From the NCBI GenBank assembly GCA_963839365.1, contig CAWIUT010000001.1, positions 62,001 to 126,000 of the forward strand: a DNA stretch of 64,000 nt, in the 5' to 3' direction. The notes beneath the pieces were generated by a model. That model saw only the letters and a list, made by a program, of their open reading frames with translations. It was not told where the DNA came from and did no database searches. Position numbers and translations under genes: made by a program. Source of the stretch: DASSKA01 sp963839365 (GTDB lineage Bacteria; Actinomycetota; Actinomycetes; Propionibacteriales; Nocardioidaceae). Below, one piece after another: positions 45,911-54,764 of this stretch (positions within the stretch are counted from its first letter, which is position 1; each line of letters starts with the position of its first letter).

Positions 45911-46826
45911 GGGGGGATTGTGCCATCCGTGTGGTGGACCGCACGATCAGGACCAGCCCGGCGAGGATCAGCAGCGCCCCGGTGACCGCGACCGGGCTCA
46001 GCCGCTCCCCCAGCACTATGGTGGCGAGCAGCGCGGCCACCACCGGCTCCAGCAGCGCGAGCGTCGAGGCGGTCGCCGGCCGCACCCCGCGCAGGCCACG
46101 GTTGAACAGGCTGTAGGCGACCACGGTGGGCACCACCGCCAGGTAGGCCACCAGCTCCAGCCCGGCCGGCCGGAGAGCCCAGTCCGCCCCCTGCACGGCC
46201 AGGACCGGGAGGGTGAGCAGCGCCGAGACGGTGAACGCCGTGGCCAGGTACGGCGTGGTGGGCAGCCCGCGTGCCGCGGCGGCGTTGCCGGCGATGATGT
46301 ACGTCGCATAGCTGGCCGACGCCCCGAGCGCCAGCAGGATCCCCAGCAGGGAGGGGTGCAGCACCGACCCGTCGGACGCCTGGCCGCCGACCAGCAGCAC
46401 CAGCCCGGCCACCGCGACCGCGGTCGCGAACAGCCAGCGCCGGGTCACCTTCCGGGTCACCAGCCCGGTGAGGATCGGCGTCGCGCCGATGGCCACCAGC
46501 GTCCCCACCGCCACCCCGGCCTGCCGCATCGCGGCCAGGAAGCACACGTTGAAGCAGGCCTGCCCGAGCCCCGCCCACCAGGTCGGCGCGCTCCGCAGGC
46601 ACGGCGCCAGCGAGCGGCCGCCTCCGCCCGCCACGGCGAGCGCCAGCAGGAGCAGCGCGGACAGCAGCAGCCGGGCCGCACCGAGCGCGGCGGCCGGCAC
46701 CACCGGGCCGAGCACCTCGGCGGTGCCCACGGTCCCGAACAGCGCGGCTCCGCCGAGCACCAGGCCGGCCGCACCGAGCCCCTCCGGGAGCCGAGGCCCA
46801 CCTGGTCCGGCGGTCAGCTCAGCCAC
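45852..46826 (-). CDS. EamA-family (DMT) transporter
   Basis: A 324-residue protein with ten hydrophobic segments in two EamA repeats, of the RhtA-like kind that exports metabolites such as amino acids. Motifs include NVCFLAAMRQAGVAVGTLVA and STLALLEPVVAALLATIVLG. The C-terminal 20 residues (RVRAPRVRAPRPRAPRP) come from a tandem repeat that overlaps the era gene by 59 bp. The GTG start overlaps the end of the methyltransferase gene by 13 bp. Confidence 0.88.
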   Translation of the reverse strand: MAELTAGPGGPRLPEGLGAAGLVLGGAALFGTVGTAEVLGPVVPAAALGAARLLLSALLLLALAVAGGGGRSLAPCLRSAPTWWAGLGQACFNVCFLAAMRQAGVAVGTLVAIGATPILTGLVTRKVTRRWLFATAVAVAGLVLLVGGQASDGSVLHPSLLGILLALGASASYATYIIAGNAAAARGLPTTPYLATAFTVSALLTLPVLAVQGADWALRPAGLELVAYLAVVPTVVAYSLFNRGLRGVRPATASTLALLEPVVAALLATIVLGERLSPVAVTGALLILAGLVLIVRSTTRMAQSPRVRAPRVRAPRPRAPRPLP

Positions 46827-48124
46827 GTGGGCCGCAACGGGAAGCCCGAGCGGCCCTGCTCGTCGGTCTTGACCGCGAGCACCTGGTGCAGCTGGATCTC
46901 GTTGCGCTCGAAGCCCAGTCGGGAGCCGGCCATGTAGAGCCCCCAGACCTTCGCAGTGCCCTCCCCGGCCTCACGGACGCACTCGTCCCAGTTCTCGACC
47001 AGGTTGTGGCACCAGCCCTTCAGGGTCAGCGCGTAGTGCTCGCGGAGGTTCTCCTCGTGGCGCACCTCCATGCCGCAGTCCTGGATCTCGGTGATGATCC
47101 GCCCCGACCCGGTCAGCTCCCCGTCGGGGAAGACGTAGCGGTCGATGAACGCGCCGGTGTCCCGGGACCGGTTGTCCGACCGGGTGATGCAGTGGTTCAG
47201 CAGCCGGCCGCCGGGGACCAGCTTGTCCCGGATCCAGCCGAAGTACGACGGGTAGTTGCGCACCCCGATGTGCTCGGTGAGCCCGATCGAGCTGACCGCG
47301 TCGAAACCGGTTTCCGCGATGTCGCGGTAGTCCCCGAACCGGACCTCGGCCACGTCGTCGAGGCCGTCCCGCTTGATCGCCTGCTGCGCCCAGGACGCCT
47401 GCTCCCTGGACAGCGTCACGCCGATCACCTGCACGCCGTACCGCTGGGCGGCGTGCCGCACCATGCCACCCCAGCCGCTGCCGATGTCCAGCAGCCGCAT
47501 GCCCGGCTTGAGGTCGAGCTTGCGGGCCACCAGGTCGTACTTGTTGGCCTGCGCCTCCTCCAGGCTGGCGTCCGCGCTGGGGAAGCACGCGCACGTGTAG
47601 GTCATCGACGGGCCGAGCACCATCTCGTAGAACCGGTTCGACACGTCGTAGTGGTGGTGGATCGCCTCGGCGTCCCGGGCCTTGGAGTGCCGGAAGCCCT
47701 CCAGCAGCCGGCGCCACTTCGGCAGCGCCTCCTGCGGCGGGGGCGGCGGTGGCTTGAGGTGTCCGAACCCGAGCCCGCGGACGATCGTGAACGCCTCGGC
47801 CGGCGAGGGCATCGCGAACCGGAGGTTGTTCTGCAGGTGCACCAGGGCGTCGTACGGGTCGCCGAGGGGGATCCCGTCCACCTCGAGGTCTCCGGAGACG
47901 TAGGCCCTGGCCATCCCCAGGTCGCCGGGTGCGGTCAGCAGGTAGCTGAGCCCGCGCTCGTTGAGCAGCCGCAGCCGGATGCGGGAGTCGGCCGGGCCGG
48001 CGGTGCTCCCGTCGTAGGCCTCGAAGTGGAACGGCATGCCGCCCGCCATCAGCCGGGTCAGGGCCTCACCGATGGTGATCTGGCCGTTGCGGCCGGGCGC
48101 TGTCTTGTCCTGCAACGTCGTCAT
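46814..48124 (-). CDS. Cfa-type SAM-dependent fatty-acyl methyltransferase
   Basis: A 436-residue member of the cyclopropane-fatty-acid synthase family. SAM binding is shown by LLDIGSGWGGMVRHAAQRYG, with YTCACFPSADASLEEAQANK and SIGLTEHIGVRNYPSYFGWI. It overlaps by ATGA with an FAD-binding oxidoreductase. That pairing is the one known from actinobacteria (BfaB/BfaA or TmsB/TmsA) that makes 10-methyl branched fatty acids such as tuberculostearic acid: methyl transfer to an oleoyl chain, then reduction. I infer this activity rather than cyclopropanation. Confidence 0.87.
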   Translation of the reverse strand: MTTLQDKTAPGRNGQITIGEALTRLMAGGMPFHFEAYDGSTAGPADSRIRLRLLNERGLSYLLTAPGDLGMARAYVSGDLEVDGIPLGDPYDALVHLQNNLRFAMPSPAEAFTIVRGLGFGHLKPPPPPPQEALPKWRRLLEGFRHSKARDAEAIHHHYDVSNRFYEMVLGPSMTYTCACFPSADASLEEAQANKYDLVARKLDLKPGMRLLDIGSGWGGMVRHAAQRYGVQVIGVTLSREQASWAQQAIKRDGLDDVAEVRFGDYRDIAETGFDAVSSIGLTEHIGVRNYPSYFGWIRDKLVPGGRLLNHCITRSDNRSRDTGAFIDRYVFPDGELTGSGRIITEIQDCGMEVRHEENLREHYALTLKGWCHNLVENWDECVREAGEGTAKVWGLYMAGSRLGFERNEIQLHQVLAVKTDEQGRSGFPLRPTWLS

Positions 48125-49506
48125 CGACGCTTCACCGCCTTCTCGTAGAGGCCCGTCAGCCGGTCATCGGGATCATAGGTCTGTTTGACCTTGGTCAGGT
48201 GGTCCAGGTTGTAGAGCCGGGCGAAGGTCTCCCGGTCGTAGTAGGCGTCGGAGTACAGCGACTTGTGCCCGCCCAGCTGGTGCACCTCGGTCTCCACCGC
48301 GCGGTTCTTGTCGCCGTCCTGCGCGCCGGGCGCGATCGGCACGGTCCCCCAGAAGCCCACGTTCACGTAGGTGACACCCGCGTCCAGCGGGTACGCCGGC
48401 CAGGTGCGCGCGCTGCCGGGGCCGTCGGGCTCGCGCAGCCGCAGCGGGCACAGCCACACCGGCCGCATCCCGACCTGCTCGTCGAACCAGCGCAGGAACG
48501 CAGGCGTACGACGCACCGGCACCTCGATGTCCTGGATCACCCGCTCCCGGGCCGGCTTGCCGCGCAGCCGGTCGATGCGGGCCACGACGCCATACCGGCT
48601 CTCCAGGCCGACCAGCTTGTGGTACACGTCGCTGCGCCGCCAGCGCCGCGGCCACAGCCGCCGCACCCGCGGGTCGTGCAGCCCGAACGCGCCCGAGCAC
48701 CAGAACCAGTCGGTGTCCCAGCGCCACAGGTAGTCGTAGATGGTCAGCGAGTCGGTGCGGCGCCGCTGCAGGGACCGGAAGTAGGGGTCCATGCCGGTCC
48801 AGTCGCTCGGCGGGTGCGAGGGACGCTCCGCCCAGGTGGCCAGGGTCAGGTAGGCCTCCCCCGGGGCGAACACCACCCCGTCCAGCCCGTCCACCCGGAC
48901 GCCCTCCCACTCGCGACGCTCCACGATCGTCTGCACCGCCTCGGCGAGCGCGTCCAGGTCGGAGAACGGGACGTGCCGCAGGTCGACGTAGCCGGGGACC
49001 GGCTCGAGCAGGATCCGCAGCCGGGTCGCGTAGCCGAGGCTGCCGTAGGAGTTGGGGAAGGCGTCGAACAGGTCGTCGCCGGGCCGGGTGGTGACCACCT
49101 CGCCGGAGCCGGTGAGCACGTCCATCTCCAGGACCGACTCGTGCGGCAACCCGCTGCGGAACGAGGTGGACTCGATGCCCAGGCCGGTGACCGCCCCGCC
49201 GAGGGTGATGCTGCGCAGCTGCGGCACGACGAGCGGGATGAAGCCGCGCGGCAGGAGCACGTCGACCAGGTCCTCGTAGGTGCACATGCCCTGCACGTCG
49301 GCGGTCTGCCGGGTCGGGTCGTAGCTGACCACGCCGTCCAGGCCGGACACGTCCAACCCGGGGGCATCGGTGCCGGCCCGCGGTCGGAACAGGTTCGAGG
49401 TGCGCTTGGTCAGCCGCACCGGCACCCCCGCCGGGATCGCGTCGTAGGACTCCTTCAGCCGGCCTACCGCTGCCGCGTGCGCATCCCACCCCACAAGTGC
49501 CCTCAC
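48121..49506 (-). CDS. FAD-binding oxidoreductase, tuberculostearate reductase-like
   Basis: A protein of about 461 residues with an N-terminal FAD_binding_4 domain: LDGVVSYDPTRQTADVQGMC, then PQLRSITLGGAVTGLGIEST and GLPHESVLEMDVLTGSGEVV. The C-terminal part resembles DHCR24/BfaA-type reductases. Coupled to the Cfa-like gene, it probably reduces the 10-methylene acyl intermediate with NADPH. GTG 49506 (VRALVGWDAHAAAVGR) is preferred; TTG 49515 is also open. Confidence 0.86.
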   Translation of the reverse strand: MRALVGWDAHAAAVGRLKESYDAIPAGVPVRLTKRTSNLFRPRAGTDAPGLDVSGLDGVVSYDPTRQTADVQGMCTYEDLVDVLLPRGFIPLVVPQLRSITLGGAVTGLGIESTSFRSGLPHESVLEMDVLTGSGEVVTTRPGDDLFDAFPNSYGSLGYATRLRILLEPVPGYVDLRHVPFSDLDALAEAVQTIVERREWEGVRVDGLDGVVFAPGEAYLTLATWAERPSHPPSDWTGMDPYFRSLQRRRTDSLTIYDYLWRWDTDWFWCSGAFGLHDPRVRRLWPRRWRRSDVYHKLVGLESRYGVVARIDRLRGKPARERVIQDIEVPVRRTPAFLRWFDEQVGMRPVWLCPLRLREPDGPGSARTWPAYPLDAGVTYVNVGFWGTVPIAPGAQDGDKNRAVETEVHQLGGHKSLYSDAYYDRETFARLYNLDHLTKVKQTYDPDDRLTGLYEKAVKRR

Positions 49507-49590
49507 GGGCCCCAACCTATCGGTCCCGCCCGCCCCTGCGTCTCTTGGGTACTACAGGTGCATTGTCGATATCGGTGCACCAACCGTCCC

Positions 49591-50151
49591 CTACGCGTCG
49601 CGTTCCGGAGCCGAGATCGGCAAGGCGCCGTGGAACAGCACGTGCGGGCGGAGCACGTCGCCCGCCGCGAGCGCGGGATGCTCGAACCTGCTGTGCTCGG
49701 TGAGCCCGATCCGGCGCATCACCGCCTGCGAGCGCAGGTTGGTGACCGCGGTCATCGACCACACCTCCGGCAGCGCGACCTCCAGCGCCACCCGCATCGC
49801 GGCGCGCGCCGCCTCGGAGGCGAACCCGTGCCCCCAGGCGTGCCGGGCCAGCCGCCAGCCGACCTCCATGCCCCCGGCTCCCGGCACGTTGTCCGGCATC
49901 GGGCTCAGCCCGGTGCAGCCGAGGAGCCCGCCGCCGTCCAGCCGCTCGAGCGCCCACAGCCCGAAGCCGCGCTCGTCGAAGCCGGCCTCGAGCCGGTCCA
50001 CGAACGCGTCGCTCTCCTCACGGGTCATCGGCCGCGGGAAGTGCCGCATCACCCCGGGGTCGGCGTTCATCGCAGCGAACGCCTCGCGGTCGGCCGGCCA
50101 CCAACGGCGCATCAGCAGCCGCTCGGTGCGCAGCTGGTCGAATTGCCTCAC
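49591..50151 (-). CDS. RimJ/RimL-type GNAT acetyltransferase
   Basis: A 186-residue acetyltransferase with the RimJ/RimL start LRTERLLMRRWWPADREAFA, the acetyl-CoA region GWRLARHAWGHGFASEAARA and NLRSQAVMRRIGLTEHSRFE. Substrate unknown. It is the last gene of the phoH-ybeY-corC operon, overlapping the deaminase-like gene by GTGA. Confidence 0.86.
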   Translation of the reverse strand: MRQFDQLRTERLLMRRWWPADREAFAAMNADPGVMRHFPRPMTREESDAFVDRLEAGFDERGFGLWALERLDGGGLLGCTGLSPMPDNVPGAGGMEVGWRLARHAWGHGFASEAARAAMRVALEVALPEVWSMTAVTNLRSQAVMRRIGLTEHSRFEHPALAAGDVLRPHVLFHGALPISAPERDA

Positions 50152-50504
50152 GACGTCAGCGAGGCCACCACGGTGCCGTCCGGTCCGGCGAGGTGCACCG
50201 GCACACCGTCGCCGGCGAAGTCGCGTACGACGGACAGGTCTCCCTCGGCCACGACCGGGGCGTCGCTGAGCACCACGACCGCCTCGAGCCCCTGTGCCCC
50301 GCTGGACACCGCCATCGCCACCGCGACGGCGACCGCGGACAGCTCCAAGGTCGGCAGCTGCACGCTCGCGGCCGCGTAGGTGCGGCCGTCGGTGTCCCGC
50401 ACGCAGGCGCCTTCCTTGGCCTGGATGCGGCCACGGGTGGACCGGGCGAGGGTGAGCAGCTTGCGGTCCTCGGGGTCGGTGAGATCGGTCGTGTCAGCCA
50501 GCAT
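50148..50504 (-). CDS. Cytidine deaminase-like protein without zinc motif
   Basis: A 118-residue protein in the place where actinobacterial genomes usually carry a gene annotated as cytidine deaminase, between corC and era. The fold pattern is recognisable (DRKLLTLARSTRGRIQAKEG, then LELSAVAVAVAMAVSSG and LEAVVVLSDAPVV). The zinc ligands of real deaminases (HAE or CAE, and PCxxC) are absent: the first site reads LELSAVA and there is no cysteine pair. It is therefore unlikely to deaminate cytidine. Confidence 0.78.
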   Translation of the reverse strand: MLADTTDLTDPEDRKLLTLARSTRGRIQAKEGACVRDTDGRTYAAASVQLPTLELSAVAVAVAMAVSSGAQGLEAVVVLSDAPVVAEGDLSVVRDFAGDGVPVHLAGPDGTVVASLTS

Positions 50505-51810
50505 GGGAGTCAGGATAGGCGTCCTTGCCCTCCGCCTCCCGGGCCGGCTCCACCCGGGACACCAGCACGGTGCCGATCCGGTTGCGACGGCCCGCCGGCC
50601 CCTCGGCCTCGAAGCGCAGCCCGACCACCTCGACGACCGACCCGGCGATCGGCACCCGGCCCAGGTGCTTGGCCATCAGCCCACCCACGGTGTCGACGTC
50701 GGCGTCCTCGATGGCGACGCCGCACAGCTCGTCGAGGTCGTCGACCGGGAACCGCGAGCTCACCCGGACGGAGCCGTCCGCGAGATGTTCCGCCTCGATC
50801 TCGTCCACGTCGTACTCGTCGGTGATCTCCCCCACGATCTCCTCGAGCACGTCCTCGATGGTGACCAGCCCCGCAGTGCCGCCGTACTCGTCGACCACGA
50901 CGGCGACGTGCTTGCGGCCGGCCTGCATCTCCCGCAGCAGCTCGTCGACCGGTTTGGAGTCGGGCACGTAGAGGACCGGCCGCATCACGGACTCGACCCG
51001 CTCGGTCTGCTCGGCCTCGTGCCGGTCGAAGACCCGCCGGGTGATGTCCTTGAGGTAGGCGAACCCGACGATGTCGTCGAGGTTCTCGCCGATGACCGGA
51101 ATCCGGGAGAACCCGCTGCGCAGCGCCAGCGACATCGCCTGGCGCAGCGTCTTGTGCCGTTCGATGAACACCACGTCGGTGCGGGGCACCATCACCTCGC
51201 GGGCGATGGTGTCCCCCAGCTCGAAGACGGAGTGGATCATCTCCCGTTCGCCGGACTGGATCACGCTGCTCGCCTCGGCGAGGTCCACCAGCTCGCGCAG
51301 CTCGGCCTCGGTGGCGAACGGCCCCTCGCTGAAGCCGCGTCCCGGGGTGATCGCGTTGCCGACCAGGATCAGCAGCCGCGGCAGCGGCCCGAGCACCCGG
51401 GTGAACCCGGTGAGCAGCCCGGCGGTCGCCAGCGCCACCCGTGTGGAGTGCTGCCGGCCGAGGGTGCGTGGCGCCACCCCGATCACCACGAACGACACCA
51501 CCAGCATGATGCCCAGCGTGGCCAGCATCGCCCACGACCGCGCGACGATGCTGTCGAACAGCACCGAGGAGACCGCGACGATCGCCGCGATCTCGCACAG
51601 CATGCGCAGGAACAGGGCGGTGTTCAGGAACCGGGGCGGGTCGGCGACGATCGCGAGCAGCCGGCCCGCGCCCGGGCGGCCCTCGGCTGCCAGCTCCTCG
51701 GCACGGACCTTGGAGACCGACGACAGCGCGGCGTCGGCGCCTGAGAACACGCCGGCGATGAGCACGAGGACGGCTGCTGTGACGAGCAGCCAGACATCAC
51801 CGCTGCTCAT
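50494..51810 (-). CDS. CorC/HlyC-family CNNM transporter-like protein
   Basis: A 438-residue membrane protein. Residues 1-190 form a DUF21/CNNM domain with four hydrophobic segments, followed by two CBS domains (MVPRTDVVFIERHKTLRQAM, then VDELLREMQAGRKHVAVVVD) and a CorC_HlyC C-terminal domain (SSRFPVDDLDELCGVAIEDA). Such proteins take part in magnesium or cobalt efflux. It overlaps ybeY by 14 bp and the deaminase-like gene by 11 bp. Confidence 0.92.
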   Translation of the reverse strand: MSSGDVWLLVTAAVLVLIAGVFSGADAALSSVSKVRAEELAAEGRPGAGRLLAIVADPPRFLNTALFLRMLCEIAAIVAVSSVLFDSIVARSWAMLATLGIMLVVSFVVIGVAPRTLGRQHSTRVALATAGLLTGFTRVLGPLPRLLILVGNAITPGRGFSEGPFATEAELRELVDLAEASSVIQSGEREMIHSVFELGDTIAREVMVPRTDVVFIERHKTLRQAMSLALRSGFSRIPVIGENLDDIVGFAYLKDITRRVFDRHEAEQTERVESVMRPVLYVPDSKPVDELLREMQAGRKHVAVVVDEYGGTAGLVTIEDVLEEIVGEITDEYDVDEIEAEHLADGSVRVSSRFPVDDLDELCGVAIEDADVDTVGGLMAKHLGRVPIAGSVVEVVGLRFEAEGPAGRRNRIGTVLVSRVEPAREAEGKDAYPDSHAG

Positions 51811-52261
51811 GCCACTCGCGGAGCAGCCGGGCCTGCAGGTCGAACATCTCCTTGTGCTCCTCGGGCTCGGCATGGTCGTAGCCGAGCAGGTGCAAGATGC
51901 CGTGCACGGTGAGCAGCTCGAGCTCGTCCTGGACGGCGTGGCCGGCCTCGTCGGCCTGCCGCCGAGCGACCGCGGGGCAGACCACCAGGTCCCCGAGGAC
52001 GCCCTCCTCCGGCTCCTCGTTGACGAGGCCGGGGCGCAGCTCGTCCATCGGGAACGCAAGCACGTCGGTGGGCCCGGCCTTGTCCATCCACCGCTTGTTC
52101 AGCTCAGCGATGGTGTCCTCGTCGACCAGCTTGATGCACAGCTCGGCCTGGGGATGCACCCGCATCCGGTCCATCACGAACCGTGACAGGCCGGACAGGT
52201 CGGTGCGCACGCCCGGGGCCGGCAGCTCGGCGCCGGACTCGTCGAGCAGCTCGATACTCAT
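51797..52261 (-). CDS. ybeY: Endoribonuclease YbeY
   Basis: Metal-dependent RNase for 16S rRNA maturation and ribosome quality control. The 154-residue protein has the UPF0054 zinc motif HGILHLLGYDH and the upstream TDVLAFPMDELRPGLVN and VLGDLVVCPAVA. It follows phoH by 45 bp and overlaps corC, matching the conserved phoH-ybeY-corC-era order. Confidence 0.95.
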   Translation of the reverse strand: MSIELLDESGAELPAPGVRTDLSGLSRFVMDRMRVHPQAELCIKLVDEDTIAELNKRWMDKAGPTDVLAFPMDELRPGLVNEEPEEGVLGDLVVCPAVARRQADEAGHAVQDELELLTVHGILHLLGYDHAEPEEHKEMFDLQARLLREWHEQR

Positions 52262-52306
52262 CGTGGGATCACCGGGTTGCTTGTCGGGTCGCTGGCGGTC
52301 GAAGGG

Positions 52307-53347
52307 TCACTGCAGTCGTCTTCGGTGCGGGCCACGCGCACCGCTCGACCGGTCCTGCTCCTGCCGCTCGGTCGGCACCTCGCTGCGCGCCTCGTACTCG
52401 TCGTAGGCGGCGACGATGTGCCCGACCAGCTTGTGCCGCACCACATCGTGGGACGTGAGCCGGTTGAACGCCACGTCTTCGATGCCGGTGAGGATCTCCT
52501 CCACGATGCGCAGCCCGCTGCGGGTCCCGCTGGGCAGGTCGACCTGGGTGACGTCCCCGGTGACCACCATCTTGGAGCCGAACCCGAGCCGGGTCAGGAA
52601 CATCTTCATCTGCTCCGGCGAGGTGTTCTGCGCCTCGTCGAGGATGATGAACGCGTCGTTCAGCGACCGGCCGCGCAGGAACGCCAGGGGTGCGACCTCG
52701 ATGGTGCCCGCGGTGAGCAGCTTGGGGATGGTGTCCGGGTCGACCATGTCGTGCAGCGCGTCGTACAGCGGCCGCAGGTAGGGGTCGATCTTCTCGCTCA
52801 GCGTTCCGGGCAGGTACCCGAGCCGCTCGCCCGCCTCGACCGCGGGGCGGCTGAGGATGATCCGGTTCACCTTCTTGGACTGCAGCGCCTGGACCGCCTT
52901 CGCCATCGCGAGGTAGGTCTTGCCGGTGCCGGCCGGCCCGATCCCGAACACCACGGTGTGCCGGTCGATGGCGTCGACGTACTTCTTCTGGTTCAGGGTC
53001 TTCGGGCGGATCGTGCGGCCGCGGTTGGACAAGATGTTCAGGCTCAGCACGTCGGCCGGGCGTTCCTTGGTCTCCGCGCGCAGCATCGCGGTGACCCGTT
53101 CGACCGTCTCGCTGGTCAGTCCCTGACCGGTGCGGACGAGCGTGATCAGCTCGTCGATGAGCCGCTCGGCGAGGGCCACCTCGGCCGGGTCCCCGCGCAG
53201 CGTGATCTGGTTGCCGCGCACGTGGACGTCGGCGCCGAATGCGCTCTCGATCTGCGTCAGGTGCTCGTCCCCGGGCCCGAGGAGGGCAACCATGGAGATG
53301 CTCGACGGTACGACGATGGTGTGCTGAGGAATATCGGTCTGAGTCAT
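52307..53347 (-). CDS. phoH: PhoH-like ATPase
   Basis: A 346-residue PhoH family ATPase with an N-terminal KH-like part (HLTQIESAFGADVHVRGNQI). Walker A is GIGPAGTGKTYLA and Walker B is DAFIILDEAQNTSPEQMKMF. The family is linked to RNA metabolism and, with YbeY, to ribosome maturation. The last 30 residues are charged and disordered. The ATG at 53347 gives MTQTDIPQHTIVVPSS. Confidence 0.94.
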   Translation of the reverse strand: MTQTDIPQHTIVVPSSISMVALLGPGDEHLTQIESAFGADVHVRGNQITLRGDPAEVALAERLIDELITLVRTGQGLTSETVERVTAMLRAETKERPADVLSLNILSNRGRTIRPKTLNQKKYVDAIDRHTVVFGIGPAGTGKTYLAMAKAVQALQSKKVNRIILSRPAVEAGERLGYLPGTLSEKIDPYLRPLYDALHDMVDPDTIPKLLTAGTIEVAPLAFLRGRSLNDAFIILDEAQNTSPEQMKMFLTRLGFGSKMVVTGDVTQVDLPSGTRSGLRIVEEILTGIEDVAFNRLTSHDVVRHKLVGHIVAAYDEYEARSEVPTERQEQDRSSGARGPHRRRLQ

Positions 53348-53477
53348 CGACTGGCCTCGGTGGGCCACCCTCCCGGGGTTCGCTGGAACGCTTCCTCCCT
53401 CCATGCTACGGGAGTCCGCCCGATCGTGCCGGTCCGAAGCCGGAACCCCTTGCCTGTCGTGGTACTAGGCTCACGTC

Positions 53478-53717
53478 ATGCAGGAGCACGACGAGCGTCC
53501 GGAGCTGATCACTCCGGAGGACTTCCTGCCCGCCAACCCGTTCCCCCCGGACGCCCAGCGGTTGGGCTTCGACCGGTGGACCGGTGACGGTGGCTGCATG
53601 ATCGCGCTCGCCGCGAACCTCGACCCCACCAAGGTCTCCCACAAGATCGTCGCCTGGCTGATGCTGCTCGCCGTGACCGTCCCGTTGCTGATCACCTTCT
53701 GGCTCGAGCTGGGCTGA
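53478..53717 (+). CDS. Small single-span membrane protein
   Basis: A 79-residue protein. The N-terminal 50 residues are acidic and proline rich (PEDFLPANPFPPDAQRLGFD) and the C-terminus has one membrane span (IVAWLMLLAVTVPLLITFWL). No family recognised. A -10-like TAGGCT (53466-53471) is followed by 6 nt and the ATG, so the message is likely leaderless. It is divergent from phoH and converges with the HIT gene. Confidence 0.7.
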   Translation: MQEHDERPELITPEDFLPANPFPPDAQRLGFDRWTGDGGCMIALAANLDPTKVSHKIVAWLMLLAVTVPLLITFWLELG

Positions 53718-53726
53718 CTCTCCGGG

Positions 53727-54077
53727 TCACCCCGGGGGCCAGGTCATCCGCCGCCCGCCCAGCACGTGCGCGTGGGCGTGGAACACGGTCTGGTGCGCCA
53801 ACGGCCCGGTGTTGAACACCAGCCGGTAGCCCTCCTCGAGCCCCTCCTGCTTGGCCACCGCGGCCACCGCGTTGAGCAGGTCGACCGCCACCGCGGGCTC
53901 GGCGGCCGCCAGCGCGGCGGCGTCCGGGTAGTGGCTGGTCGGGATCACCAGCAGGTGGGTGGGCGCCTGCGGCTCGAGGTCGCGGAACGCCAGCGTGGTC
54001 TCGGTGCGGTGCACGACGTCGGCCGGCAGCTCACCTGCCACGATCTTGCAGAACACGCAGTCAGCTTCGCTCGCCAT
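53727..54077 (-). CDS. HIT-family protein
   Basis: A 116-residue histidine-triad nucleotide hydrolase of the HinT type. The triad reads QTVFHAHAHVLGG, with FNTGP before it, and the N-terminus has the zinc cysteines CVFCKIVAGELPADVV. HinT proteins split AMP-lysine-like phosphoramidates. It occupies the usual place between dnaJ-rsmE and phoH. Confidence 0.93.
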   Translation of the reverse strand: MASEADCVFCKIVAGELPADVVHRTETTLAFRDLEPQAPTHLLVIPTSHYPDAAALAAAEPAVAVDLLNAVAAVAKQEGLEEGYRLVFNTGPLAHQTVFHAHAHVLGGRRMTWPPG

Positions 54078-54236
54078 CCGCCCAGGCTATCCCCCGGACG
54101 CGAGCACCCGGAACCGGGCAAACCAGCAGAAAGCCCTCCGATGGCGTGTAAACCGCGACCGGGCGCGAGGCGTGCAACTAGCGTGACGACCGAGGCCCTG
54201 GCACTACGAGCACCGCGAACGCGGGTTGGGAGCGAC

Positions 54237-54764
54237 ATGACCGTCACCGCGCAGTGGGACGCGGACACGGCCGTCGAGGAGCTGTACGCAGCCCACTACC
54301 GCCGCCTGGTGCGGCTTGCGGTGCTGCTGGTCCGTGATCTCGAGACCGCCGAGGAGGTGGTCCAGGACTCGTTCGTGGCCATGCACGGCAGGTGGCGGTC
54401 CCTGAAGGAGCCGGACCATGCGCTGGCCTACCTCCGGCAGACGGTGGTCAACCGGGCCCGTTCCGTGCTGCGGCACCGCGGCGTGCAGGAGCGGCACGCC
54501 GCCGCGCACCGCGCGGACCAGCCGCCGGAGCCCGGCGCCGACCAGCGGGCACTCGGCGCCGAACGCCGGGGCCAGATGTTGGACGCGATGCGCGCCCTGC
54601 CCGACCGACAGCGCGAGGTGCTCGCGCTCCGCTACTACCTCGACCTGTCCGAGGCCGAGATCGCGTCCGCGCTCGGCATCAGCCGGGGCGCGGTGAAGAG
54701 CCACGCCTCGCGCGGGGTGGCCGCTCTCCGCGACCGGTTCGCCGACAACCAGGAGGACCTGTGA
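54237..54764 (+). CDS. ECF RNA polymerase sigma factor (SigE-like)
   Basis: A 175-residue sigma factor. Region 2 is ELYAAHYRRLVRLAVLLVRD, then EEVVQDSFVAMHGRWRSL; region 4 is LPDRQREVLALRYYLDLSEA followed by IASALGISRGAVKSHASRG. It belongs to the actinobacterial SigE70/SACE-type ECF group. Its stop overlaps the next gene (TGATG), which encodes a membrane protein with a GerMN domain, presumably its partner or regulator. Confidence 0.91.
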   Translation: MTVTAQWDADTAVEELYAAHYRRLVRLAVLLVRDLETAEEVVQDSFVAMHGRWRSLKEPDHALAYLRQTVVNRARSVLRHRGVQERHAAAHRADQPPEPGADQRALGAERRGQMLDAMRALPDRQREVLALRYYLDLSEAEIASALGISRGAVKSHASRGVAALRDRFADNQEDL

